Made by a program: the position numbers and the translations under genes. A DNA stretch of 8,066 nucleotides from Lachnospiraceae bacterium UBA3638 (GTDB lineage: Bacteria; Bacillota; Clostridia; Lachnospirales; Lachnospiraceae): positions 4,191 to 12,256 of the forward strand of contig DFKT01000053.1 of the NCBI GenBank assembly GCA_002373595.1. The letters are read 5' to 3'. Below are positions 1 through 6,800 of this stretch, one piece after another (position 1 is the stretch's first letter; each line of letters begins with the position of its first letter). The notes under the pieces are model-generated. The model saw only the letters and a list, made by a program, of their open reading frames with translations, had not been told where the DNA came from and searched no databases.

Positions 1-140
1 GTAAGCTGATCCCTGCAGGAACCGGGCTTAAGAGATACAGAAATACCGAGCTCTCAACGGATTATCAGAATGCTACCGATCAGATGAATGCTGAAGAGGC
101 AGCAGAGGAAGCTGCAGCAAACGCAGCAGAGGAAGAGTAA
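1..140 (+). CDS. rpoC: DNA-directed RNA polymerase subunit beta' (RpoC), C-terminal end only
   Basis: This is the last 45 codons of an open frame that enters from the left edge (first whole codon at base 3) and stops at TAA 138-140. It begins KLIPAGTGLKRYRNTEL. The LIPAGTG motif close to the C-terminus is typical of the beta' subunit, the clamp and active-site subunit of RNA polymerase, so the call rests on this motif plus the nearby rpsL-rpsG-fusA genes. The extreme C-terminus (MNAEEAAEEAAANAAEEE) is a low-complexity acidic and alanine tail, partly made by a 13-bp direct repeat. Such tails vary between species and are not catalytic. A terminator follows 15 nt after the stop codon. Only about 4 percent of the gene is visible, so nothing can be said about the catalytic core. 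Confidence 0.93.
   Translation, partial: KLIPAGTGLKRYRNTELSTDYQNATDQMNAEEAAEEAAANAAEEE
99..135 (+). repeat. 13-bp direct repeat in the rpoC tail
   Basis: GCAGCAGAGGAAG occurs at 99-111 and again at 123-135. The 24-bp offset keeps the reading frame, so it encodes the repeated Ala-Ala-Glu-Glu units of the RpoC tail. It looks like a small in-frame duplication or slippage product. I see no sign of a regulatory role. Confidence 0.8.
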
Positions 141-155
141 TACTTTCGTTTTATG

Positions 156-193
156 AAGGAGTTGCAGGAGGAATCTCCGGCAACTCCTTTTTT
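156..193 (+). terminator. Rho-independent terminator after rpoC
   Basis: A perfect 10-bp stem pairs AAGGAGTTGC (156-165) with GCAACTCCTT (180-189). Above it sit one A-G mismatch (166/179) and a further 4-bp GGAG/CTCC stem (167-170 with 175-178) closed by a GAAT loop (171-174). Six T residues (188-193) follow directly. This is a textbook intrinsic terminator for the rpoBC transcript. The ribosome binding site of the next gene starts at 197, so any readthrough transcript enters rfbD at once. Confidence 0.93.
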
Positions 194-207
194 AACAGGA
201 GAAGGAT

Positions 208-1125
208 ATGAAAGTACTGGTTACGGGAGTGGGCGGACAGCTTGGACATGATGTGATGAATGAACTGCACTCACGCGGAAGTATGGGTGTGGGTTCGGAT
301 ATTGCACCTGCATATTCAGGTATTGAGGACGGTTCGCCCGTGACTGAGATGGAATATATCCAAATGGATATAACCGATGCTGAGAAGGTTCGCGAAGTGG
401 TCGGATCGGTGAAGCCGGATGTGATCGTTCACTGTGCAGCCTGGACAGCCGTAGACGCCGCAGAAGACCCTGAGAATCGTGACAAGGTCATGAAGATCAA
501 TGTGGACGGTACAAGGAACCTGGCTGTGGCAGCAAAGGCTATAGATGCATCTATGTGTTATATCAGCACCGATTATGTCTTTGACGGACAGGGAGAGACT
601 CCCTGGGATCCGGACTGCAAAGACTACGCACCGATATCCGTTTACGGTGAGAGTAAGCTCCGCGGCGAGCAGGCGCTCGCTGAGACGATCGATAAGTATT
701 TTATCGTACGTATAGCATGGGCCTTTGGATTAAACGGCAATAACTTCGTCAAGACTATGCTTAAACTCTCTGATAATCATGACGAACTCCGTGTGGTGAG
801 CGATCAGATAGGTACTCCGACATACATGTACGATCTCGCAAGGCTTCTTGTCGATATGATACAGACTGACAGATACGGATATTATCATGCGACCAATGAA
901 GGCGGATATATCTCCTGGTATGACTTCGCATGTGAGATATTCAGACAGGCAGGGAAGAAGACAAGAGTGATCCCGGTCACGACCGCCGAATACGGTCTTT
1001 CCAAGGCGGCAAGGCCTTTCAACAGCAGGCTGGACAAGAGCAAACTGGTGAAGAACGGATTTAAGCCTCTTCCGGAGTGGAAGGATGCACTCGCCAGATA
1101 CCTTAAGGAAAGCGGAGTAATCTGA
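208..1125 (+). CDS. rfbD: dTDP-4-dehydrorhamnose reductase (RmlD/RfbD)
   Basis: This 305-aa cytoplasmic NAD(P)H-dependent enzyme of the extended short-chain dehydrogenase family catalyses the last step of dTDP-L-rhamnose synthesis, reducing dTDP-4-dehydro-L-rhamnose for cell-surface polysaccharides. Visible landmarks are the dinucleotide-binding glycine motif GVGGQLG (residues 7-13), STDYVFDG (120-127) with the catalytic Thr121, the YGESK motif (Tyr146, Lys150), and SDQIGTPT (198-205), which is typical of RmlD substrate binding. RPFNSRLD (269-276) matches the family C-terminal motif. Length is usual for the family. The ATG has an AGGAG site at 197-201 with a 6-nt spacer. The other rhamnose genes (rmlA, rmlB, rmlC) are not adjacent, so they must lie elsewhere if the pathway is complete. 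The next gene overlaps by one base. No promoter fits between the rpoC terminator and this gene. Confidence 0.92.
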   Translation: MKVLVTGVGGQLGHDVMNELHSRGSMGVGSDIAPAYSGIEDGSPVTEMEYIQMDITDAEKVREVVGSVKPDVIVHCAAWTAVDAAEDPENRDKVMKINVDGTRNLAVAAKAIDASMCYISTDYVFDGQGETPWDPDCKDYAPISVYGESKLRGEQALAETIDKYFIVRIAWAFGLNGNNFVKTMLKLSDNHDELRVVSDQIGTPTYMYDLARLLVDMIQTDRYGYYHATNEGGYISWYDFACEIFRQAGKKTRVIPVTTAEYGLSKAARPFNSRLDKSKLVKNGFKPLPEWKDALARYLKESGVI

Positions 1126-2879
1126 TGATCTCCGGACTTCTGAGACTTTTACCGCGATCACGTAAGTATGTTGTATTTGGCGTGTTCTGGCGATGGATAT
1201 CGCTGGTTGCAGGATTTTTTATGATATATGGGGTGGCTTCGCTCCTTACGGGAGTGAGTCACCCTTTGCCTTTTGTAACGATCATAATGGGTGCTTTGCT
1301 GGTCGGATTCTTATCGGATGAGTGCATAGTCAAATGTAAGATAAAGTCAGTATCCGATATCAGAAGGATAACCGGCAGGATGGCACTTGATAAGATTGAA
1401 AGCATCGGACCGTCGTACAGGGAGAACATATCTGATGAAACGGTGATTGGCTTTCTGTGTGAAGGTACAGGGAGTCTGGAAAGATACATAACTGAATTTA
1501 TCCCGACGGTTTTGTTTTCCGCTCTGTCTGCAGTGACGATCTTTGCTGTTATGATCAATTATGATGCCAAAACAGCATCTGTGCTTTTGCTCTTTTCGAT
1601 CATATCTTTTATCTTTTCATTTATCATCATAAAGACAAAAAATGAACCCGGATCGATCATTGATATCATCACATACGGAGGCTCACTCGTCGGTATGTGT
1701 ATCGCAGCTGCCGGGTACTTTCAGGGCAGGATCAGACTGATGCCTGCGATAATATCTTTTATTGTGTCAGCAGTGGCAATGCTTCCTTTCAGGAGACTGG
1801 GATCGCTTATTGGGATAGCTGTAGAGGGAGAGAATGCGATATCCGAGCTTGGAATATTGTTCGGTATTAGGGACAGAGAAGCAGGGCTCGACAGAAGACT
1901 CGGGGATAAGGTAGATATCAGATTTGATAATGTATGCCTTTTCGGAGACGAAGGTGCGGACGAAATAAACGCTTGTTTCCACTCGGGCAGAGTAGCTGTA
2001 TATGATGGCGATGAAGGCGGAGTGATCGCCGGTATCCTGAGCGGCAGGAAGACTTACCAAAGCGGAAATGTAAAACTTAACGGTGTGGAACTGTCAGGGA
2101 TCTCGCCAGGCTCTGCATGCGATATCATTACTTATGTCGGTGATGACAGTTATATTTTTTCCGGGACTGTGCGTGACAATCTCCTGATGGGCGATCCTGA
2201 TGCGGATGACAATAAATGCAAAGCGGCACTTAAGAAGGTGAGCTTTATCATAGCACTCGAACTCGCGGACGGACTTGATACGAGAGTCGCCGAGGATGGA
2301 GGAAATCTGTCAAAGGGGCAAAGGATGAGACTCCTTGTCGCAAGAGCGCTGCTTCACGATACACCTGTCTATGTATTCGACAATGTGAGATCGGGCGTCG
2401 ATGATGAAAGCCGTAAAGTGATAGAAAGTATCATTAATGATATTTCATATGCGCATACAGTGCTTGATATAAGGCATTCGGATATGCCTGTACTTTATGA
2501 TGAGGGGTCGACCGATGCGAGAGATCGCGAGATTTCAGAAGGGATAAATGCATTTATTTCCGAGACGGTACGCGGCGCGGCAGAGAGTATCAGATTTGGA
2601 AACTTTGGAAAAAGAAGTGACCTGTATGAGAAGTATGCGTCTGCGATATCAAACGAAAACGGTAAGGCCGAACGCGTCAGAGACAGAATACGGTCATATA
2701 TCCGGTTGGCTCTTGTTTTTGTTTTTTTGTTTATAGTAAATTATTTTGTATATAAGATGAGCCGTTCGGAAATTGCATTTTTGCCGGCTTCGATAACAGT
2801 TTGTGTACTTGCGGTTTTATGTCTGTTTGTTATGGAAAGGAGAGATCCATATGCCTTTAAATCCTATCATAAACGCTGA
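1125..2879 (+). CDS. Degenerate CydD-like ABC exporter protein, probable pseudo-ATPase with extra C-terminal membrane helices
   Basis: This is a 584-aa membrane protein. Hydrophobic segments lie near residues 18-41, 47-66, 127-144, 150-169, 182-199 and 206-221. The soluble region 262-455 is an ABC nucleotide-binding domain: LSKGQ signature at 395-399, D-loop SGVDD at 423-427, His451 at the H-loop. The key ATPase residues are lost. The Walker A region (288-306, VAVYDGDEGGVIAGIL) has no lysine, the Q-loop reads VGDD (Asp340 for Gln), and Walker B ends FDN (Asn420 for catalytic Glu). Segments around 90-145 and 178-246 resemble CydD-type half exporters, but the second intracellular loop, roughly 75-80 residues between helices 4 and 5, appears deleted. 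After the domain comes a polar stretch and two further helices (525-543, 551-569), which is not usual. The start ATG overlaps the rfbD stop (TGATG), with GGAG at 1114-1117. The frame is intact over its whole length, so I do not call it a pseudogene. Transport cargo is unknown. Confidence 0.72.
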   Translation: MISGLLRLLPRSRKYVVFGVFWRWISLVAGFFMIYGVASLLTGVSHPLPFVTIIMGALLVGFLSDECIVKCKIKSVSDIRRITGRMALDKIESIGPSYRENISDETVIGFLCEGTGSLERYITEFIPTVLFSALSAVTIFAVMINYDAKTASVLLLFSIISFIFSFIIIKTKNEPGSIIDIITYGGSLVGMCIAAAGYFQGRIRLMPAIISFIVSAVAMLPFRRLGSLIGIAVEGENAISELGILFGIRDREAGLDRRLGDKVDIRFDNVCLFGDEGADEINACFHSGRVAVYDGDEGGVIAGILSGRKTYQSGNVKLNGVELSGISPGSACDIITYVGDDSYIFSGTVRDNLLMGDPDADDNKCKAALKKVSFIIALELADGLDTRVAEDGGNLSKGQRMRLLVARALLHDTPVYVFDNVRSGVDDESRKVIESIINDISYAHTVLDIRHSDMPVLYDEGSTDARDREISEGINAFISETVRGAAESIRFGNFGKRSDLYEKYASAISNENGKAERVRDRIRSYIRLALVFVFLFIVNYFVYKMSRSEIAFLPASITVCVLAVLCLFVMERRDPYAFKSYHKR

Positions 2880-4410
2880 TTTTCCCGATCCCGATATAGT
2901 CAGGGTCGGAGATACCTTTTACATGATAAGCACCACTATGTTTTTTATGCCGGGGGGAGATATCCTCAGGTCTTATGATCTGGCGCATTGGGAGATAGTA
3001 GGACATATATTTGCGGATCTGGGTGAGGGGGACAGATACGAGCTGGCTAATGGCGAGAATGTGTATTCGCGCGGAATGTGGGCTCCTTCCATTAGGTATC
3101 ATGATGGCCTTTTCTATGTGACATTTGCATGTAATGAAAAGAGAAAATCTCTCCTCTATACCGCAAAGGATCCTCTCGGAGAATGGGAACTGACCGAACT
3201 TGATGATTTCTATCATGATGCATCGCTCTTTTTTGATGACGACGGCAGAGTGTATATCGTCTCGGGCAATACCACAATAAATATCAATGAACTGGATCCG
3301 AAGACATGGAAGAAAAAGGAAGGCGGACTGTCGAAGGTTCTGATAGAGGATAAAAAAGGACAGTTCCTCGGCTACGAGGGATGCCATCTGTATAAATACA
3401 ATGGTAAGTATTACCTTTTCACCTGCCATATGCCCAAAGAGACAGACGGGCGCAAGACAGAGGACTGTTTTATATCGGACAGCTTAGAAGGGTCATTCAG
3501 AGGTAAACTCATATTAAATGACTGCATGGGATACAGACCTTATCTGCAGGTCGCACAGGGCGGAATGGTCGATGATGCATATGGTAATCTCTATATGTTT
3601 ATGTTCCAGGACAGAGGTGCTATAGGACGTGCTCCTGTCATCATGCCCATGCGATTTGACGATGACGGATATCCCATGCCCGATACACCCGATGGGAAAG
3701 TTCCGATATCATTTGAAGGCTGTAAATATGATCCTGCAGTGAATGACAGGATAAGGGACCTTATATATGCGGATGATGACTTTGGATATAAAGATGTGGA
3801 TGATATGCTCGCTTCATCACCGTGGTGGCAGATATCACATAATCCGGATAAAGGGTGCATATCCTTTACGGACAGGCACTCGATCAAGATAAAGACAAAC
3901 AGGACCGTTCCCAATCTGCTCCATGCGAGAAATGTATTTACAGTGCGCTGCATGGGACCTGCGAGCAAGGCGAGTGTTAAGATCGATGTATCGGGACTGA
4001 ATGAGGGCGATTACGCGGGCATCGCTGTTTACAATGCTCACTACGGATCTCTGGCTGTCAGGAAGCATGATGGCAAGAACGAACTTGTTCTTGTAAATGC
4101 AGATGCTGCAAATCCCGGCGTGGGAGGTGATAAGGGTTTCTTCGACAGAGATCCGGAGGAAACCGTCATCGACACACTTGACACAGGTGTCATAACGCTT
4201 ATTGCAAATGCGGATTTTTCCAAAGAGCGGGATGTGTCGTACTTTGAGTATGTTAAAGCCGGTGAGAAGAAAAAAGCAGGCGGGGAGCATCCCATGTACT
4301 TCAAACTCGATATGTTCACGGGGTGCAGGTTCGCACTCTTTGTATATTCAAAAGAGCAGCCCGGAGGCTGCGCTGAGTTCTCTGATTATCGTATGACCGT
4401 TGCAGAATAA
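2851..4410 (+). CDS. Glycoside hydrolase family 43 enzyme (beta-xylosidase or alpha-L-arabinofuranosidase)
   Basis: This is a 519-aa protein. The N-terminal five-bladed propeller (about residues 4-310) carries the three GH43 acids: general base Asp13 in DFPDPD (10-15), pKa-modulating Asp123 in YHDASLF (121-127), and general acid Glu176 in GYEGCHLY (174-181). GMWAPSIRYHDG (75-86) is another family block. The rest (about 325-515) looks like the concanavalin-like beta-sandwich domain of beta-xylosidases. The N-terminal pattern with STTMFFMPGGDILRSYDL suggests subfamily 12, but that is from memory. There is no signal peptide, so it should act in the cytoplasm on imported xylo- or arabino-oligosaccharides. 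I chose ATG 2851 because AAAGGAGA (2836-2843) sits just upstream and family homology begins at NPIINADFPDPD. An in-frame ATG at 2803 would add 16 unrelated residues. The gene overlaps the preceding ABC gene by 29 bases. No transporter or regulator for xylan use is adjacent. Substrate cannot be fixed from sequence alone. Confidence 0.88.
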   Translation: MPLNPIINADFPDPDIVRVGDTFYMISTTMFFMPGGDILRSYDLAHWEIVGHIFADLGEGDRYELANGENVYSRGMWAPSIRYHDGLFYVTFACNEKRKSLLYTAKDPLGEWELTELDDFYHDASLFFDDDGRVYIVSGNTTININELDPKTWKKKEGGLSKVLIEDKKGQFLGYEGCHLYKYNGKYYLFTCHMPKETDGRKTEDCFISDSLEGSFRGKLILNDCMGYRPYLQVAQGGMVDDAYGNLYMFMFQDRGAIGRAPVIMPMRFDDDGYPMPDTPDGKVPISFEGCKYDPAVNDRIRDLIYADDDFGYKDVDDMLASSPWWQISHNPDKGCISFTDRHSIKIKTNRTVPNLLHARNVFTVRCMGPASKASVKIDVSGLNEGDYAGIAVYNAHYGSLAVRKHDGKNELVLVNADAANPGVGGDKGFFDRDPEETVIDTLDTGVITLIANADFSKERDVSYFEYVKAGEKKKAGGEHPMYFKLDMFTGCRFALFVYSKEQPGGCAEFSDYRMTVAE

Positions 4411-4421
4411 TATAGAGTCAG

Positions 4422-4464
4422 GATAATAAAAGAGTCGCAGACGGATCATCGTCTTGCGGCTCTT
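4422..4464 (-). terminator. Terminator of the GGDEF gene, overlapping its stop codon
   Basis: AAGAG-T-CGC-AGACG (4430-4443) pairs with CGTCT-(T)-GCG-G-CTCTT (4450-4464): a 14-bp stem with one wobble (4435/4459) and one bulged T (4455), and a 6-nt loop GATCAT (4444-4449). The loop contains the TCA that is the minus-strand stop codon (4446-4448). Read on the minus strand, the stem is followed by TTTTATTAT (4431 down to 4423), a U-rich tail. On the plus strand there is no comparable T-run after the stem, so it should serve mainly the GGDEF gene. The GH43 transcript ends only 20-40 nt away and may still be slowed by it. Confidence 0.7.
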
Positions 4465-6608
4465 CTGTCGTTTCTGCCTGCGTAGTAGCGGGCCTTATCT
4501 TCATACATCATCTTGTCGGCCTGCTTCTTGACATCCTCACAATCGGGGTTGCCGTCAGAAGCATAGATGAAACCAAGCGAAGCGCTTCTTCCTTTTTCCC
4601 TAAGCAGTTCTTTGACGTGTTCAACGGATTCGGTAAATATGCTCTCGTAATTTGTTACCATATATGCCGCAAATTCATCTCCGCCCATTCGGTAGACATT
4701 TTCCCTGCCGTATACTTCGGCAAGTACGGTTGCGACATCCTTGATCATGCGGTCGCCTTCTTCATGTCCGAGAGTATCGTTGGCAACTTTCAGACCGTTG
4801 ATATCACACATAACAAATCCGTAAGGACGGTTTCGGTCGAGCTTATACTCTTCGAATTCTTGGATGGCACGGCGGTTCTTGACGCCGGTCATCTGATCGT
4901 AGTAACTGTACTGTATGAGCTTGAGCTCGTTGTCACGCTGACTTAAGGTCTCGGATAAGAAGTACTCGAGGAGCTGAACTATGCCGGCCACCTCGTCCAT
5001 CAGATCGGGAGGAGGATTGTTGATGCCAAAGAATCCTCTGTATTCGGATCCGTTAAGTATCGGAGCGGTGATGATACTCTTTACGCCGCGCCCTGAAAGC
5101 TCATTGTAGATAACGGGTTCAGCTTCTTTAAGCTTTTCAATATCGCGAATGACGATATTCTCGCCGTTTTTAAATTTCTCATAGAACTTGTCCACGATAC
5201 CGGTGTAGGGAACGCTTTCGTGCCTGGGAGCATCGTCCGTCGGATCTTCGGCACTCCAGATGTAAGTGTTGTCCAGTTTACCGTTTTTCTGATCTTCGTA
5301 GATGTAAGCATCGGTCGCACGGAACTCTTTGCCCATATATTCGAGCATCTGGTGGAGAGTCTCTTCTGTTGACTTTCCGGACATCGCGTACTGCATGAGT
5401 GAGTTTACGAACTTATCCTGCCTGTTGCCCTTTCGCTCCATAGAGATCCACTTGACGATCTGCATAAATATCGCAGCCATGAAGACCATGAGTCCGATCT
5501 GCATGAACAGACCGCTGTTCTGCTTGGAATTGCCGGACAGAGAGTATCTGGCGATATCTACGAAACTTCCGAATATGAAACAGATCGCTCCGTTTCTGAA
5601 AAAGCCCAAAGAAGTGGGGAGATTGTATTTCTTGCAATAGATACGGTTCCTTATGAACATAACGATCGCAAGGGTCGTGGCCAGAGCATATGATACATAG
5701 AAGATAGGCATCAGTTTATGCATATCGATATCGAAGACGAGCCTGAGGAAAAGAGTCAGGGCCAGGGTCGCTGCCGACAGTATAAATGCGATCAGCGGAT
5801 AGATCTTATTCTTTTTCTTTATGATCGAATTGATAAAGACTATCGCAGGATATTCGACAAAAGGTATAAGCAGGTAATCGAGAACACGGATCGCCTCGGT
5901 GCTGTCGATGAGAATCTGAAGGACAGATGATTCGATAAGAGTCCAAAAACCCATGATCACCAGAGCGCCGCCGAGAGCAAATAGATTATAGGGGAACTTG
6001 GTCTCGTGATACATTCCGAGATGTACGACCATGATCGCTATGCCGAAGAATACGATGAGAGAGGACACAAGGAATGCTGCGGCATTCTCACTGAAGATCC
6101 TGTGATAGAATGTACGGTTGTTGCAGATCGCACAGTCAGGAAATCGTCCGCTGCTCTCTCCGATATATGGAAGTGCGATCTCTATCGTAACCGTTTTGCC
6201 GGCATCCGAAGGGGAGAGTGAGATGTTATGATAGATATCTCCGGTGCCCCATCCGGTGAGATTTTTTCTGGGAAAATATACATAGACAGTACTGCCGTCA
6301 ATCTTGACAGAGAAGCTTACATTGCGGCTGATGAGGTTTAAGTCGTCGCCTGAGAGTATTCCTGCGGGGAGAGTATTGTATACGGTAATGTATCCGCGAC
6401 TGTCCGAAGGCGGAAGCTTGGTGAGCGAGGTATTTCGGCCCGCACTGCTCTTCCAACCGCCCGCATAGTTGATGTAGTGGTCGTTGTCGTAGTTCCTGCT
6501 GAGCTTGTAGATGTCTGTTCCGACGAAGATATAAATCAGGAAGCCCAGAAGTATGAGAAGATATAAAATTGCCAATACCGAGAAGAATCGGCGCTTTCTT
6601 TTTTCCAT
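4446..6608 (-). CDS. Membrane-bound diguanylate cyclase: extracytoplasmic sensor, seven-helix membrane unit, GAF-like and GGDEF domains
   Basis: This is a 720-aa protein from ATG 6608. A positively charged N-terminus leads into a membrane helix (9-29). An extracytoplasmic domain follows (about 30-170, with a Cys159-x2-Cys162 pair), in the style of 7TMR-DISM receptors. Seven hydrophobic segments lie near 174-196, 205-225, 243-263, 269-291, 300-319, 336-354 and 367-386. Residues about 405-552 resemble a GAF domain. The GGDEF domain (565-712) has intact active-site residues GGDEF (642-646), Asp602 in DINGLKVAND, and GHEEGD (614-619), so it should make cyclic di-GMP from two GTP. The inhibitory RxxD site is missing (YGRE at 633-636). 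The signal sensed is unknown. No good ribosome binding site precedes the ATG: the only purine-rich run, GGTAGGGG, ends 13 nt upstream and lies within the promoter. An in-frame upstream extension to 6725 shows no domain-like sequence. Confidence 0.85.
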   Translation of the reverse strand: MEKRKRRFFSVLAILYLLILLGFLIYIFVGTDIYKLSRNYDNDHYINYAGGWKSSAGRNTSLTKLPPSDSRGYITVYNTLPAGILSGDDLNLISRNVSFSVKIDGSTVYVYFPRKNLTGWGTGDIYHNISLSPSDAGKTVTIEIALPYIGESSGRFPDCAICNNRTFYHRIFSENAAAFLVSSLIVFFGIAIMVVHLGMYHETKFPYNLFALGGALVIMGFWTLIESSVLQILIDSTEAIRVLDYLLIPFVEYPAIVFINSIIKKKNKIYPLIAFILSAATLALTLFLRLVFDIDMHKLMPIFYVSYALATTLAIVMFIRNRIYCKKYNLPTSLGFFRNGAICFIFGSFVDIARYSLSGNSKQNSGLFMQIGLMVFMAAIFMQIVKWISMERKGNRQDKFVNSLMQYAMSGKSTEETLHQMLEYMGKEFRATDAYIYEDQKNGKLDNTYIWSAEDPTDDAPRHESVPYTGIVDKFYEKFKNGENIVIRDIEKLKEAEPVIYNELSGRGVKSIITAPILNGSEYRGFFGINNPPPDLMDEVAGIVQLLEYFLSETLSQRDNELKLIQYSYYDQMTGVKNRRAIQEFEEYKLDRNRPYGFVMCDINGLKVANDTLGHEEGDRMIKDVATVLAEVYGRENVYRMGGDEFAAYMVTNYESIFTESVEHVKELLREKGRSASLGFIYASDGNPDCEDVKKQADKMMYEDKARYYAGRNDRRAARR

Positions 6609-6615
6609 ATAATGT

Positions 6616-6644
6616 ATTTTACCCCTACCGGGGCAGTTGGTCAA
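6616..6644 (-). promoter_or_regulatory. Promoter of the GGDEF gene, placing the start at or next to the ATG
   Basis: Read on the minus strand, TTGACC (6644-6639) and TAAAAT (6621-6616) are 17 bp apart, 10 of 12 matches to the housekeeping sigma consensus. The expected start is 6608-6610, with A6608 (the A of the ATG) and A6610 the natural purine choices. The mRNA would then have a leader of 0-2 nt. The spacer holds a CCCC-N4-GGGG inverted repeat (6622-6633), which could bind a protein. Confidence 0.6.
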
Positions 6645-6659
6645 ACAAATAACAATCCC

Positions 6660-6709
6660 CGAAAAAACCTTAATTTTTCGTTGACAAGGGGTATTTACGT
6701 GCGTATAAT
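6660..6709 (+). promoter_or_regulatory. Consensus promoter of the rpsL-rpsG-fusA operon with upstream AT-rich element
   Basis: TTGACA (6681-6686) and TATAAT (6704-6709) are perfect housekeeping hexamers with the ideal 17-bp spacer. Directly upstream lie A- and T-runs (6662-6667, 6674-6678) framed by the 7-bp inverted repeat CGAAAAA (6660-6666) and TTTTTCG (6674-6680). Such sequence fits an UP element that binds the polymerase alpha subunit. The expected start is 6715 or 6716. This is the strongest promoter visible in the window, suited to ribosomal protein genes, and it shows that the str operon does not rely on rpoBC transcription. Confidence 0.92.
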
Positions 6710-6714
6710 ATTCT

Positions 6715-6800
6715 AGCATGCGCAAAAAGGCGGGATAAGTGCGCCTTAAAATAAGAAAAATTCAGCGCATAGTATTATAGAAAGGAAAGGTGAACCCAGA
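6715..6800 (+). promoter_or_regulatory. Structured 5' leader of rpsL
   Basis: About 85 nt separate the predicted start from the rpsL ATG. AAGGCG (6727-6732) can pair with CGCCTT (6742-6747), and this hairpin can sit inside an outer stem ATGCGC (6718-6723) with GCGCAT (6765-6770). A competing hairpin GCGCA (6720-6724) with TGCGC (6740-6744) uses the same bases. No T-run follows, so it is not a terminator. The rpsL binding site is AAAGGTGA (6786-6793), 7 nt before the ATG. A control role is only an inference. Confidence 0.4.

Noticed and set aside
2727..2756. Promoter-like TTGTTT (2727-2732) with 18-bp spacer and TATAAG (2751-2756) ahead of the GH43 gene
   Set aside because: The stretch encodes a Phe/Val/Leu-rich membrane helix, which is T-rich by nature, and the -35 match is weak. 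It cannot be told from chance, though an internal promoter is not excluded.
1125..2879. Calling the ABC gene a pseudogene
   Set aside because: The frame is unbroken, has a start coupled to rfbD, a plausible binding site, and organised membrane segments including a novel C-terminal pair. Loss of ATPase residues alone does not show loss of function.
4430..4464. Strong terminator for the GH43 transcript
   Set aside because: The hairpin is there, but the plus-strand side lacks a T-run (it continues CTGTCG). It fits the minus-strand gene instead.
144..6682. TTTCGTT at both edges of the insert (144-150 and 6676-6682) as a possible target-site duplication
   Set aside because: A 7-bp AT-rich match is expected by chance, the flanks do not extend it, and there is no mobile-element gene between.
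6609..6725. N-terminal extension of the GGDEF protein by 39 residues to an ATG at 6725
   Set aside because: The extension runs through both promoters, has no binding site, and would place a non-family sequence before the charged residues and first membrane helix.
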